Source: Mesorhizobium sp.
GTDB taxonomy: Bacteria; Pseudomonadota; Alphaproteobacteria; Rhizobiales; Rhizobiaceae
Assembly (NCBI RefSeq): GCF_024710845.1
Contig: NZ_JANJTZ010000045.1
Coordinates: 1 to 64,000 of the forward strand
Direction: 5' to 3'
Length of the DNA: 64,000 bases
The position numbers and the translations under genes are program-made. The notes beneath the pieces were generated by a model. It made no database searches and was not told the DNA's origin. It saw only the letters and a list, made by a program, of their open reading frames with translations. Within the stretch, counting starts at the first letter, position 1. Each line of letters starts with the position of its first letter. Below, piece after piece: positions 31,066 to 41,033 of the stretch.

Positions 31066-32889
31066 ATGTGCGGTATCGTGGGCATCGTCGGCAGCACGCC
31101 TGTCGCGCCGTTGATCGTGGAAGCGCTCAAGCGGCTCGAGTATCGCGGCTATGATTCCGCGGGCGTCGCTACCGTCGAGCATGGCAGGCTCGAGCGCCGC
31201 CGTGCCGAAGGCAAGCTGGTCAATCTCGAGCGCAAACTGAAAGCCGAGCCGCTCGACGGCTTGATCGGCATCGGCCACACCCGCTGGGCGACCCACGGCG
31301 TGCCGAACGAGATCAATGCGCATCCGCATTTCTCGAAGGATGTGGCGATTGTCCACAACGGCATCATCGAGAACTTCGCCGAGCTCAAGGCCGAGCTGCA
31401 GAAGGACGGCTATGAGTTCACCTCGCAAACCGACACCGAGGTCGTCGCGCACCTGGTTTCCCGCGAGCTTTCGCGTGGCAGGACGCCCGAGGAGGCGGCG
31501 TTCAATGCCCTCAAGCGGCTGGAAGGCGCCTTTGCGCTCGCCATCATGTTCCGCGGCGACGAAGACCTGATCGTCGGCGCCCGCAACGGACCGCCGCTGG
31601 CCGTCGGCCACGGCGACGGCGAAATGTACCTCGGCTCGGACGCGATCGCGCTCGCGCCCTTCACCAATTCGATTACCTATCTCGAGGACGGCGACTGGGT
31701 GGCGGTGCGCCGCGACGGGATGCAGATCCACGACATGACGGGTGCCGCGGTTGAGCGCAAGCGCACCCAGTCGGCCGGCACGTCCTTCCTTGTCGACAAG
31801 GGCAATTTCCACCACTTCATGCAGAAGGAGATCCACGAGCAGCCGGAGGTCATCTCCCATACGCTCGGGAACTATCTCGACTTCACGACAGGCACGGCGA
31901 AGGCCATCGAGCTGCCGTTCGACTTCGCCAAGATCGACCGTCTGTCGATCTCGGCCTGCGGCACGGCCTATCTGGCGGGGCTGATCGGCAAATACTGGTT
32001 CGAGCGCCTGGCGCGGCTTCCGGTCGACATCGACGTCGCGTCCGAGTTCCGCTACCGCGAGATGCCGATCTCGCCCGACAGCGCGGCGCTGTTCATCTCG
32101 CAATCGGGCGAGACGGCGGATACGCTCGCCTCCCTGCGCTATTGCCGCAAGGCCGGCGTGCCGATCACCGCGATCGTCAACGTCCGCGAATCGACCATCG
32201 CGCGCGAATCCGATGCGATCTTTCCGACGCTGGCAGGACCGGAGATCGGCGTCGCTTCGACAAAGGCCTTCACCTGCCAGCTCGCCGTGCTCGCCTCGCT
32301 CGCCGTGCGGGCGGCAAGGGCGCGCGGCCATATCAATGCCGCGCGCGAACATGTCCTGGTGCGCCAATTGTCCGAGACGCCGCGCTTTGCCACCCAGGTA
32401 CTGAAGCTCGCCGACCAGATCGAGAAGGTCGCGCGCCATCTGTCCAAGGTGAAAAACGTGCTCTATCTGGGTCGCGACACCAACTATCCGCTGGCGATGG
32501 AAGGGGCATTGAAGCTGAAGGAAATCAGCTACATCCACGCGGAAGGTTATGCGGCGGGCGAACTGAAGCACGGCCCGATCGCGCTGATCGACGAGAAGAT
32601 GCCTGTGATCGTCATCGCGCCGCACGACCGTATCTTCGAGAAGACGGTGTCGAACATGCAGGAGGTCGCGGCGCGCGGTGGGAGGATCATCCTCATCACC
32701 GATCAGAAGGGTGCGTCGCTGACCAGCCTGAAGACGATGGAGACGATCATCCTGCCCGACGTGCCGGAGATCATCACGCCGATCATCTACGCGTTGCCGG
32801 TCCAGATGCTCGCCTACTACACGGCCGTGTTCATGGGCACGGACGTCGACCAGCCGCGCAACCTGGCCAAATCGGTCACGGTGGAGTGA
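31066..32889 (+). CDS. glmS: glutamine-fructose-6-phosphate aminotransferase
   Basis: MCGIVGIVGSTPVAPLIVEALKRLEYRGYDSAGVA ... DQPRNLAKSVTVE. Confidence 0.98.
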   Translation: MCGIVGIVGSTPVAPLIVEALKRLEYRGYDSAGVATVEHGRLERRRAEGKLVNLERKLKAEPLDGLIGIGHTRWATHGVPNEINAHPHFSKDVAIVHNGIIENFAELKAELQKDGYEFTSQTDTEVVAHLVSRELSRGRTPEEAAFNALKRLEGAFALAIMFRGDEDLIVGARNGPPLAVGHGDGEMYLGSDAIALAPFTNSITYLEDGDWVAVRRDGMQIHDMTGAAVERKRTQSAGTSFLVDKGNFHHFMQKEIHEQPEVISHTLGNYLDFTTGTAKAIELPFDFAKIDRLSISACGTAYLAGLIGKYWFERLARLPVDIDVASEFRYREMPISPDSAALFISQSGETADTLASLRYCRKAGVPITAIVNVRESTIARESDAIFPTLAGPEIGVASTKAFTCQLAVLASLAVRAARARGHINAAREHVLVRQLSETPRFATQVLKLADQIEKVARHLSKVKNVLYLGRDTNYPLAMEGALKLKEISYIHAEGYAAGELKHGPIALIDEKMPVIVIAPHDRIFEKTVSNMQEVAARGGRIILITDQKGASLTSLKTMETIILPDVPEIITPIIYALPVQMLAYYTAVFMGTDVDQPRNLAKSVTVE

Positions 32890-32964
32890 CCGCTATCAGC
32901 GGTTCATTTTCCTGCCGCAGTGCAATATGAAGGAGGCGATGCGCGCCTCTTTCCGGGTCGACCG

Positions 32965-33627
32965 ATGACACGTCTGCGGAACTATTTCCTTGCCGGGCTG
33001 ATCGTCTGCGCGCCGCTGGCGATCACCGCTTACCTCGTCTGGTCGTTCATCCAATGGGTCGACGGCTGGGTGAAGCCGTATATTCCCACCATCTACAATC
33101 CCGACAACTACCTGCCATTCGCGGTGCCGGGCTTCGGCCTCATCGTCGCGCTCCTGATGATCACGCTGGTCGGCTTTCTGGCCGCCAACTTCATCGGCCG
33201 CTCGATCGTCCATAGCGGCGAGCGGATGGTCGGGCGCATTCCACTGGTCACCAATCTCTATGGCGGCCTGAAGAAGATCTTCTCCACGGTGCTGGCCAAC
33301 CGGTCCGACCTGTTCAGCCGCGTCGGCCTGATCGAATGGCCGCGCAAGGGTCTGTGGTCGATCGTGCTCGTTCCGCGCCAGCAGGAGACCGAGATCAACA
33401 AGGTGCTGGAGGACAAGGTCGGGCGGACGATCGCAGTGTTCCGGCCAATCTCGCCCAACGTCACCACAGGCTACATCATGTATGTCGCCGAAGAGGACGT
33501 GATCCCGCTGAAGATGTCGATCGAGGAGGCGGCCCGCTTCCTGATCTCGGCCGGACTGGTGGCGCCCGACGAGGACGTCGCGCTGGCTGCGGATTCCGCC
33601 CCGAGGAAGTCGAAGCCGGAGGCGTAG
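32965..33627 (+). CDS. DUF502 domain membrane protein
   Basis: MTRLRNYFLAGLIVCAPLAITAYLVWSFIQWVDGWV...FSRVGLIEWPRKGLWSIV. Confidence 0.9.
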   Translation: MTRLRNYFLAGLIVCAPLAITAYLVWSFIQWVDGWVKPYIPTIYNPDNYLPFAVPGFGLIVALLMITLVGFLAANFIGRSIVHSGERMVGRIPLVTNLYGGLKKIFSTVLANRSDLFSRVGLIEWPRKGLWSIVLVPRQQETEINKVLEDKVGRTIAVFRPISPNVTTGYIMYVAEEDVIPLKMSIEEAARFLISAGLVAPDEDVALAADSAPRKSKPEA

Positions 33628-33692
33628 GCTCCAAATTCGCTGACTGTCAGCAAAAGATGGCGCTCGTTCGAGACGAGCGTCCCACGCAGGGC

Positions 33693-33794
33693 GTCATCCT
33701 CGGGCTTGTCCCGAGGATCTACCGACATGAACTTGTTATCTTATTCGAAACTCACACAACGACGGCAGATCCTCGGGACAAGCCCGAGGATGAC
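33693..33794. repeat. 28-bp perfect inverted repeat element
   Basis: gtcatcctcgggcttgtcccgaggatct (33693-33720) and its exact reverse complement (33767-33794), 46-bp loop. Confidence 0.9.
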
Positions 33795-33808
33795 GACGCT
33801 GGAGATGT

Positions 33809-35917
33809 TCACCCAGCCCGGAGTAACCTAACCGCCTCGTCGCGGCCGAACAGGTAGAGCAGGATGCGCACCGCTTCGCCGCGCGGCGAGACGAGGTCGG
33901 GGTCGCGCGACAGGAGCAGGCGCGCGTCGTCGCGGGCGATCTCGAGCAGGTCGGCGTGGAATTCGATTCGGGCGACCTGGAAGCCCGGCGTGCCGGACTG
34001 TTTCGTCCCCAACAGGTCGCCTTCGCCGCGCAGTTTCAGGTCCTCCTCGGAGATGAAGAAGCCGTCCTCGCTCTCGCGCAGCACCGACAGCCGCTTGTGC
34101 GCCGTCTCGCCGAGTGGCGCCTTGTAGAGCAGTACGCAGGTCGACGGTTTGTCGGAGCGGCCGACGCGGCCGCGCAGTTGGTGCAGCTGCGCGAGGCCGA
34201 AGCGCTCGGCATGTTCGATGACGATGATCGTCGCGTCGGGCACGTCGACGCCGACCTCGATGACGGTGGTGGCGACCAGCACGCGCGTCTCGCCCGCCTT
34301 GAAGGCGCGCATCGCCTCGTCCTTCTCCGCGCCCTTCATGCGGCCGTGCACCAGGCCGACGCGGTGGCCGAAGACAGGCTTCAGCGAGGCGTGCCGGTCC
34401 TCCGCGGAGGTGACCTTGATCTCGTCGGACTCCTCGACCAGCGGGCAGATCCAGTAGATCTTCTGGCCTTCCGCGACCGCCGCTTCCATCCGCCCGACCA
34501 GGTCGTCCAGCCGGTCGAGCGGCACGGTGACGGTGTTGATCGGCCGCCGGCCCGCGGGCTTCTCGGTCAACCGAGAAACCTCCATATCGCCGAAGGCGGT
34601 CAGCACCAGCGTGCGCGGGATGGGCGTCGCCGTCATCACCAGCATGTCCGGCGCCTTGCCCTTGGCGGTGATGGCGAGGCGCTGATGCACGCCGAAACGA
34701 TGCTGCTCGTCGACGATGGCGAGACCCAGGTCGTGATATTCCACGCCCTCCTGGAACAGCGCATGGGTGCCAACGACGATATGGATCGATCCGTCGGCAA
34801 GCCCCGCCAAAACCTCGGTCCGCTCGCGGCCCTTCTCGCGGCCGGTCAAAACGGCTGCCTTCAGCCCGGCCTTTGCAGCAAGCGGCGCGATGGTCGCCAG
34901 ATGCTGCCGCGCGAGGATTTCGGTCGGCGCCATGAGGGCGGACTGCGCGCCGGCCTCGGCCGCGCGCGCCATGGCGAGCAGCGCCACCACCGTCTTGCCC
35001 GAGCCGACATCGCCCTGCAGAAGCCGCAGCATCCGCTCCGGCTTCTCCATGTCGGCGTGGATCTCGGCGAGAGCGGCTTCTTGCGAACCCGTGAGCGAAT
35101 AGGGCAGGGCGCCCTTGATCGCCTGCTCCAGGCGCCCGTCGCCGACGAGCGGCCGGCCGGAAAGGCGCAGCGTCCGCGCGCGCACCAGCGCCAGCGACAC
35201 CTGGCCGGCCAGCAATTCGTCATAGGCGAGCCGGCGCCAGGCGGCGTTTTCCGGCGAGACGTCGGTCGGATCGGCCGGGTTGTGGATCCGCGCCAGCGCC
35301 TCGGCGAAGGACCGGAACGTGTGCGCCTTCATCACGCTTGCGTCCTGCCATTCCGGCAGGGCCGGCAGCCTCGCGAGCGCCTGGCCGACCGCCTTGCGCA
35401 GCGTGCGCCCGGACAGGCCCGCCGTCAGCGGATAGACCGGCTCGACCAGCGGCAGGTCGTCGCTTTCGCCGAGAAGGGCGATATGGTCGGGATGCACCAT
35501 GGTCGGGCGGCCGTTGAACCACTCCATGCGGCCGGAGATGACGACCGTCTCGCCCACCGGCAGCTGTTTTTCCAGCCATTCGCGATGGCCGCGGAAGAAG
35601 GTCAGGCCGATCTCGCCGGTCTCGTCATGGGCGAACACGCGGTAGGGCACCGAGCGGTTGCCGCGCGGCGGCGGCTGGTGGCGGTCGACGCGCACCTCCA
35701 GCGTCACGATCGCGCCCTCAGGCGACAGCGCGATGCCCGGCCGGTTGCGCCGGTCGATCACCGAATGCGGCAAAGTGAACAGGAGGTCGCCGATCCGCGC
35801 GCCGCGCCCTGTCACGTCCGCCGGCACGACATTGTCGATCAATCGCGCGGTGCGCTCGCCCACGCCGTCGAGCGAGGTGATCGGCGCGAACAGCGGGTCG
35901 AGGAGGGACGGGCGCAT
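33809..35917 (-). CDS. recG: ATP-dependent DNA helicase RecG
   Basis: MRPSLLDPLFAPITSLDGVGERTARLI...LLQGDVGSGKTVVALLAM...VDEQHRFGVHQR...LRGRVGRSDKPSTCVL. Start placed inside the longer read-through ORF. Confidence 0.96.
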   Translation of the reverse strand: MRPSLLDPLFAPITSLDGVGERTARLIDNVVPADVTGRGARIGDLLFTLPHSVIDRRNRPGIALSPEGAIVTLEVRVDRHQPPPRGNRSVPYRVFAHDETGEIGLTFFRGHREWLEKQLPVGETVVISGRMEWFNGRPTMVHPDHIALLGESDDLPLVEPVYPLTAGLSGRTLRKAVGQALARLPALPEWQDASVMKAHTFRSFAEALARIHNPADPTDVSPENAAWRRLAYDELLAGQVSLALVRARTLRLSGRPLVGDGRLEQAIKGALPYSLTGSQEAALAEIHADMEKPERMLRLLQGDVGSGKTVVALLAMARAAEAGAQSALMAPTEILARQHLATIAPLAAKAGLKAAVLTGREKGRERTEVLAGLADGSIHIVVGTHALFQEGVEYHDLGLAIVDEQHRFGVHQRLAITAKGKAPDMLVMTATPIPRTLVLTAFGDMEVSRLTEKPAGRRPINTVTVPLDRLDDLVGRMEAAVAEGQKIYWICPLVEESDEIKVTSAEDRHASLKPVFGHRVGLVHGRMKGAEKDEAMRAFKAGETRVLVATTVIEVGVDVPDATIIVIEHAERFGLAQLHQLRGRVGRSDKPSTCVLLYKAPLGETAHKRLSVLRESEDGFFISEEDLKLRGEGDLLGTKQSGTPGFQVARIEFHADLLEIARDDARLLLSRDPDLVSPRGEAVRILLYLFGRDEAVRLLRAG

Positions 35918-36007
35918 CGCGCGAACCATAGCTGCCAAGTTTCGGCGTGCAAGGCTGACATCGGCGCATCCCCGCGCTATATGCGCCGTCTCTGAAGGAT
36001 TTTCCCC

Positions 36008-36295
36008 ATGACCGGAACCACCCGCTCCAGCGCCGACCTCGATCCGCGCCGCCGCAAGGCGCTTTTCCGCTCGTGGCACCGCGGCATGCGCGAGATGGAC
36101 CTGATCCTCGGCGGGTTCGCCGACGATCATATCGGTGAGCTGACCGACGCGGACATGGACATCTACGAAGCGCTGCTCGACCAGTCCGATCCCGAACTGT
36201 TCAGATGGTTCACCGGCGAATTGCCGCTCCCCGCCGACCAGGACACGGCCGTCTTCCGAAAAATCCTCGACCATCGCCGTCACAGGCAGTTCTGA
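36008..36295 (+). CDS. sdhE: FAD assembly factor SdhE
   Basis: RRRKALFRSWHRGMREMDLILGGFADDHIGELTDADMDIYEALLDQSDPELFRWFTG. Confidence 0.93.
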   Translation: MTGTTRSSADLDPRRRKALFRSWHRGMREMDLILGGFADDHIGELTDADMDIYEALLDQSDPELFRWFTGELPLPADQDTAVFRKILDHRRHRQF

Positions 36296-36298
36296 CGC

Positions 36299-39200
36299 AT
36301 GAAACTGATTGATTCCTTCGGCTTCGACGGTATCGACGCCGCGAAGGCCACCATCGACGGCGTGGCGGAGGGCTTCGAGCCCTTCGCGGTGGCTCGGATT
36401 GCCGCCGAGGCGGGCAAGGACCGCCCGGTCATCTTCGTCGCGCGTGACGGCCAGCGCTTGCCTGCGATCGTCGACGCGCTTGCCTTCGCCGATCCGAAGC
36501 TGCCGGTGCTGGAACTGCCGGCATGGGACTGCCTGCCCTACGACCGCGTCTCGCCCGGCGCCGACACTGCCGCGCGTAGGCTCGACGCGCTGTCGGGCAT
36601 GATCGCGTTGCGCGACAAGCCGCATCGGGCCGTGGTCCTGACCACCGCAAACGCCATCCTGCAGCTGATTCCGCCGCCGGAGATCATCGCCGCGCAGGGG
36701 TTCTCGGCGCGGGGCGGCAGCCAGGTCAACATGAACACGCTGATCGCGCGGCTGGAGGGCTCGGGCTTCGACCGCGTCGGCACCGTGCGCGACGTCGGCG
36801 AGTTCGCCGTGCGCGGCGGCATCCTCGACCTCTATGCGCCGGGCGCGAACGAGCCGCTGCGCCTCGACTTCTTCGGCGACACGCTGGAATCGGTCCGCGC
36901 CTTCGACCCGGCGACGCAGCTCACCACCGGCTCGCGGCCGCAGGTCTCGCTGCAGCCGATGAGCGAGGTGGCGCTGACGGCGGAGACGATCAGCCGGTTC
37001 CGCCGCGGCTATATCGACACATTCGGCGCCCCGTCCCGCGACGACGCGCTCTACGCGGCGGTGAGCGAAGGCCGCCGCTTCGCCGGCATGGAGCACTGGC
37101 TGCCTCTGTTCTACGAGCGCCTCGTCACTGTGTTCGACTACCTGCCGGACGCGCCCGTCGTGTTCGATTCGCTGGCGCATGAGGCGATCGCCGAGCGGCG
37201 CACGCAGATCGAGGACCATTACGACGCGAGGCTCAGAACCGCCGAATCGAAGACGCTGGGCGAGGCCGTGCCCTACAAGCCGATCGCGCCGGACAGGATG
37301 TATCTCTCGGCCGAGACGCTGGCCAAGGCGGCCGGCGGCCGTCTCGCGGTCGACCTGACCCCTTTCGAAGTGCCGCACGTTCCAGGGCGCAGACTGATCC
37401 ATGCGCGCGCCAGGACCGGCCGCAATTTCGCACAGGAGCGCGCGGACCCCTCGCAGAATGTCTTCGACCATGCCGTCAACCACATCGCTTCGCTGCGGGC
37501 AAATGGCCGCAAGGTCGTCGTCGCCGGCTGGAGCGAGGGCTCGCTCGACCGGCTGACGCAGATCCTCGACGACCACGGTCTCGGCAACATGGAGCGGGTC
37601 GCCTCGCTGGCGGCACTCGAGGCGCTGTCGCGCGATAAGGTCGGTCTTGCCGTCCTGCCGCTCGAGCACGGGTTCGAGACGGACAAGCTCTCCGTCGTCG
37701 CCGAGCAGGACATGCTGGGCGACCGGCTCATCCGCCGCGCGCGCAAGAAGCGTGCCGCCGACTTCATCTCGGAGGCCGGATCGCTGTCGACGGGCGACAT
37801 TGTCGTCCACCAGGACCACGGCATTGGCCGCTTCATCGGTCTGAAGACGATCCAGGCGGCGGGCGCGCCGCACGACTGCCTCGAGATTCACTATGCCGGC
37901 GACGGGCGCCTGTTCCTGCCGGTCGAGAACATCGAATTGCTGTCGCGCTTCGGTTCCGACAATGCCGAGGTTGCGCTCGACAGGCTGGGCGGCGGCGCCT
38001 GGCAATCGCGCAAGGCGAAGCTGAAGAAAAAGCTGCTGGAAATGGCCGGCCAGCTGATCCGCATCGCCGCCGAGCGCAAGATGCGCGGCGCGCCGTCGCT
38101 GGTGCCCGCCGACGGGCTCTATGGCGAGTTCGCCGCGCGCTTCCCCTATGACGAGACGGACGACCAGCAGGGCGCCATCGACGCCGTGCTGGACGACCTG
38201 TCGGCCGGCCGCCCGATGGACCGGCTGATCTGCGGCGACGTCGGCTTCGGCAAGACGGAGGTGGCGCTGCGCGCGGCCTTCGTGGCGGCGATGGAAGGCT
38301 TCCAGGTGGCCGTCGTGGTGCCGACCACGCTTCTGTCGCGCCAGCACTTCAAGACCTTCTCCGAGCGCTTCAAGGGCCTGCCGGTGCGCGTGCGCCAGGC
38401 GTCGCGGCTGGTGACGGCGAAGGAACTGGCGGAGACCAAGACGGGGCTGAAGGACGGCACGGTCGACATCGTCGTCGGCACGCATGCGCTGCTCGGCTCC
38501 TCGATCACCTTCAAGCATCTCGGCCTGCTGATCGTCGACGAGGAGCAGCATTTCGGCGTCAAGCACAAGGAGCGGCTGAAGGAGCTGAAGAGCGACGTGC
38601 ATGTGCTGACGCTGTCGGCGACGCCGATCCCGCGCACGCTACAGCTGGCGCTGACGGGCGTGCGGGAACTGTCGCTGATCGCCACGCCGCCGGTCGACCG
38701 CATGGCGGTGCGCACCTTCATCTCGCCCTTCGATCCGCTGGTGATCCGCGAGACGCTGCTGCGCGAGCGCTACCGCGGCGGGCAGAGCTTCTATGTCGTG
38801 CCGCGCATCAGCGACCTGGCCGACATCCAGGAGTTTTTGAGCCAGACCGTGCCGGAACTGAAGGTCGCGACCGCCAACGGCCAGATGCCACCGGGCGAAC
38901 TGGACGACGTGATGAACGCCTTCTACGACGGGCAATACGATGTGCTGCTGTCGACCACGATCGTCGAATCCGGCCTCGACATCCCGTCGGCCAATACGCT
39001 GATCGTGCACCGCGCCGATATGCTCGGCCTAGCACAGCTCTACCAGCTGCGCGGGAGAGTCGGGCGCTCGAAGGTCCGTGCCTATGCGCTGTTCACGCTG
39101 CCGGCCAACCGCAAGCTGACCGACACCGCCGACCGGCGGCTGAAGGTGCTGCAATCGCTCGACACGCTGGGCGCCGGCTTCCAGCTCGCCAGCCATGACC

Positions 39201-39793
39201 TCGATATCCGTGGTGCGGGCAATCTGCTGGGCGAGGAACAGTCCGGCCACATCAAGGAAGTCGGCTTCGAGCTCTACCAGCAGATGCTGGAGGAGGCGGT
39301 GGCCGAGGTGAAGGGCGAGCCGGAGGCGACGGACGGCACGTGGTCGCCGCAGATCACCGTCGGCACCGCCGTGATGATCCCCGAGAGTTACGTATCCGAC
39401 CTGCAGCTGCGCCTCGGCCTCTACCGCCGCATCGCCGACCTCGAGTCGATCGAGGAGATCGACGGTTTCGGCGCCGAACTGATCGACCGCTTCGGCCCGC
39501 TGCCGGAGGAGGTGCAGCACCTGCTCAAGATCGTCTACATCAAGGCGCTGTGCCGCAAGGCCAATGTCGAGAAGCTGGACGCCGGCCCGAAGGGCATCGT
39601 CATCCAGTTCCGCGAGAAGACGTTCCCGAATCCGGTGGGGCTGGTGAAGATGATCGCGGAGCAGGGGTCGCTGGCGAAGATTCGCGGCGACCAGAGCGTG
39701 GTGTTCATCCGCGACTGGCCGACGCCGGAGAAGAGGTTGCAGGGCGCGGCGGTGGTGGTGACGCAGCTGGCGAAAATGGCGGCTGCGGGGTAG
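36299..39793 (+). CDS. mfd: transcription-repair coupling factor
   Basis: 1164 aa; GDIVVHQDHGIGRFIGLKTI, DRLICGDVGFGKTEVALRAAF, VDEEQHFGVKHKERLK, TRCF C-terminal domain. Confidence 0.97.
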   Translation: MKLIDSFGFDGIDAAKATIDGVAEGFEPFAVARIAAEAGKDRPVIFVARDGQRLPAIVDALAFADPKLPVLELPAWDCLPYDRVSPGADTAARRLDALSGMIALRDKPHRAVVLTTANAILQLIPPPEIIAAQGFSARGGSQVNMNTLIARLEGSGFDRVGTVRDVGEFAVRGGILDLYAPGANEPLRLDFFGDTLESVRAFDPATQLTTGSRPQVSLQPMSEVALTAETISRFRRGYIDTFGAPSRDDALYAAVSEGRRFAGMEHWLPLFYERLVTVFDYLPDAPVVFDSLAHEAIAERRTQIEDHYDARLRTAESKTLGEAVPYKPIAPDRMYLSAETLAKAAGGRLAVDLTPFEVPHVPGRRLIHARARTGRNFAQERADPSQNVFDHAVNHIASLRANGRKVVVAGWSEGSLDRLTQILDDHGLGNMERVASLAALEALSRDKVGLAVLPLEHGFETDKLSVVAEQDMLGDRLIRRARKKRAADFISEAGSLSTGDIVVHQDHGIGRFIGLKTIQAAGAPHDCLEIHYAGDGRLFLPVENIELLSRFGSDNAEVALDRLGGGAWQSRKAKLKKKLLEMAGQLIRIAAERKMRGAPSLVPADGLYGEFAARFPYDETDDQQGAIDAVLDDLSAGRPMDRLICGDVGFGKTEVALRAAFVAAMEGFQVAVVVPTTLLSRQHFKTFSERFKGLPVRVRQASRLVTAKELAETKTGLKDGTVDIVVGTHALLGSSITFKHLGLLIVDEEQHFGVKHKERLKELKSDVHVLTLSATPIPRTLQLALTGVRELSLIATPPVDRMAVRTFISPFDPLVIRETLLRERYRGGQSFYVVPRISDLADIQEFLSQTVPELKVATANGQMPPGELDDVMNAFYDGQYDVLLSTTIVESGLDIPSANTLIVHRADMLGLAQLYQLRGRVGRSKVRAYALFTLPANRKLTDTADRRLKVLQSLDTLGAGFQLASHDLDIRGAGNLLGEEQSGHIKEVGFELYQQMLEEAVAEVKGEPEATDGTWSPQITVGTAVMIPESYVSDLQLRLGLYRRIADLESIEEIDGFGAELIDRFGPLPEEVQHLLKIVYIKALCRKANVEKLDAGPKGIVIQFREKTFPNPVGLVKMIAEQGSLAKIRGDQSVVFIRDWPTPEKRLQGAAVVVTQLAKMAAAG

Positions 39794-39797
39794 GGGA

Positions 39798-40085
39798 ATG
39801 AGATTAGCACAGATTGTCGAGCAGGCTACGATTGCCACAATTCTGGTGACCGCTCTTCTCGTGCTGTCCTGTATGATCTACCTCAGGATTTGGAACAGCG
39901 AGCGAGGCAGGCATGCAATAGGCTACAATACTCGGCTCGAACTCTTGATATGGGTATCCGGGTATTTTGCCCTGAATGTGGTGTTCGAGCTGCTTGGTGC
40001 AGCGCCGAGTTATCAAAGGCTCGTGTCGATCCTCACAGCATTCGTTCTCGCTAGAATTCTCGTCGCCATAGGGCGGTTACTGTAA
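39798..40085 (+). CDS. small hypothetical membrane protein
   Basis: 95 aa, 2-3 TM segments, directly after mfd. Confidence 0.5.
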   Translation: MRLAQIVEQATIATILVTALLVLSCMIYLRIWNSERGRHAIGYNTRLELLIWVSGYFALNVVFELLGAAPSYQRLVSILTAFVLARILVAIGRLL

Positions 40086-40206
40086 CTGTCGCGACGAAAT
40101 CACATTTCGCACTTGCAACTGGCGGACGCCGGCCAAGCGGCAGCGGGGCTCGGCGGTGGACATCACGCGGCTGGCGGCAGGGAGAGGGCTACAGAACTGC
40201 GGCTCT

Positions 40207-40328
40207 CTCCCCGTTCACGGGGAGAGATGTCCGGTAGGACAGTGAGGGGCGGCCCCCAGCCTTCGCAAGCTTGCGCAATGCCCCTCATCCGCCCTTCGGG
40301 CACCTTCTCCCCGTGAACGGGGAGAAGG
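40207..40328. repeat. rhizobial-type mosaic intergenic repeat
   Basis: ctctccccgttcacggggagag (40207-40228) and ccttctccccgtgaacggggagaagg (40303-40328) hairpins, with gaggggc/gcccctc arms between. Confidence 0.8.
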
Positions 40329-40336
40329 AAGCGGAG

Positions 40337-41014
40337 CTACTCCGCCGCCAGCTTCCCGCTCGCCTTCATCGCCGCCACCTGCCTGATCGCATCCGCGAGC
40401 GTCTCCGGATCCTGCGCGCCCGAAATCGCGTATTTGCCTTCGAGGACGAAGAAGGGCACGCCGGTGACGCCCATGCGCTGGGCCTGTTCGATTTCGGCCA
40501 GGACAGCGTCCTTGTCGGCATCGGTGGCGAGCAGGGCGGCGACGGTCGCTTCGTCCATGCCATTCTCGCCGGCGATGCGGGCGAGTTCGGCCTTGTCACC
40601 GATATATTCGCCCTTCTCGAAATTGGCCGAGAACAGCGCCTTGGTCACCCGGTTCTGCACGCCTTCGCCGGCGGAGGCCGCCCAGCGGATGACGCGGTGG
40701 GCGTCGAGCGTGTTGGCGGCGATCCTGATGTCCTGGAAGTGGAAGTCGATGCCTTCGGCAGCACCCAGCGGCACGATGCGGTCGTGGATCTGCTTCAGCT
40801 TTTCCTCCGAGCCGAACTTGGCCAGCATATAGGCCTTGCGGTCCTTGCCCTCGGGCGGGATGGTCGGGTCGAGCTGGTAGGGCCGCCACCGGACGTCGAC
40901 GTCGATGCCGGGCAGCGCGGCGACGGCCTTTTCCAGCCGCTTCTGGCCGATATAGCACCAGGGGCAGACGACATCGGAAATGACGTCGACGCTGACCTCT
41001 TGTCTCTCGCTCAT
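40337..41014 (-). CDS. DsbA family oxidoreductase (FrnE-like)
   Basis: VDVISDVVCPWCYIGQKRLEKAV...MGVTGVPFFVLEGKYAISGAQ. Confidence 0.93.
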   Translation of the reverse strand: MSERQEVSVDVISDVVCPWCYIGQKRLEKAVAALPGIDVDVRWRPYQLDPTIPPEGKDRKAYMLAKFGSEEKLKQIHDRIVPLGAAEGIDFHFQDIRIAANTLDAHRVIRWAASAGEGVQNRVTKALFSANFEKGEYIGDKAELARIAGENGMDEATVAALLATDADKDAVLAEIEQAQRMGVTGVPFFVLEGKYAISGAQDPETLADAIRQVAAMKASGKLAAE

Positions 41015-41033
41015 CTCGGGTCCTTTCGGGGAA

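Noticed and set aside
33809-38602. 1597-aa minus-strand ORF spanning recG and the antisense of mfd
   Set aside because: Only the last ~700 aa are RecG; the N-terminal ~890 aa are the stop-free antisense of mfd in high-GC DNA (His/Asp/Arg/Val-rich, no family features).
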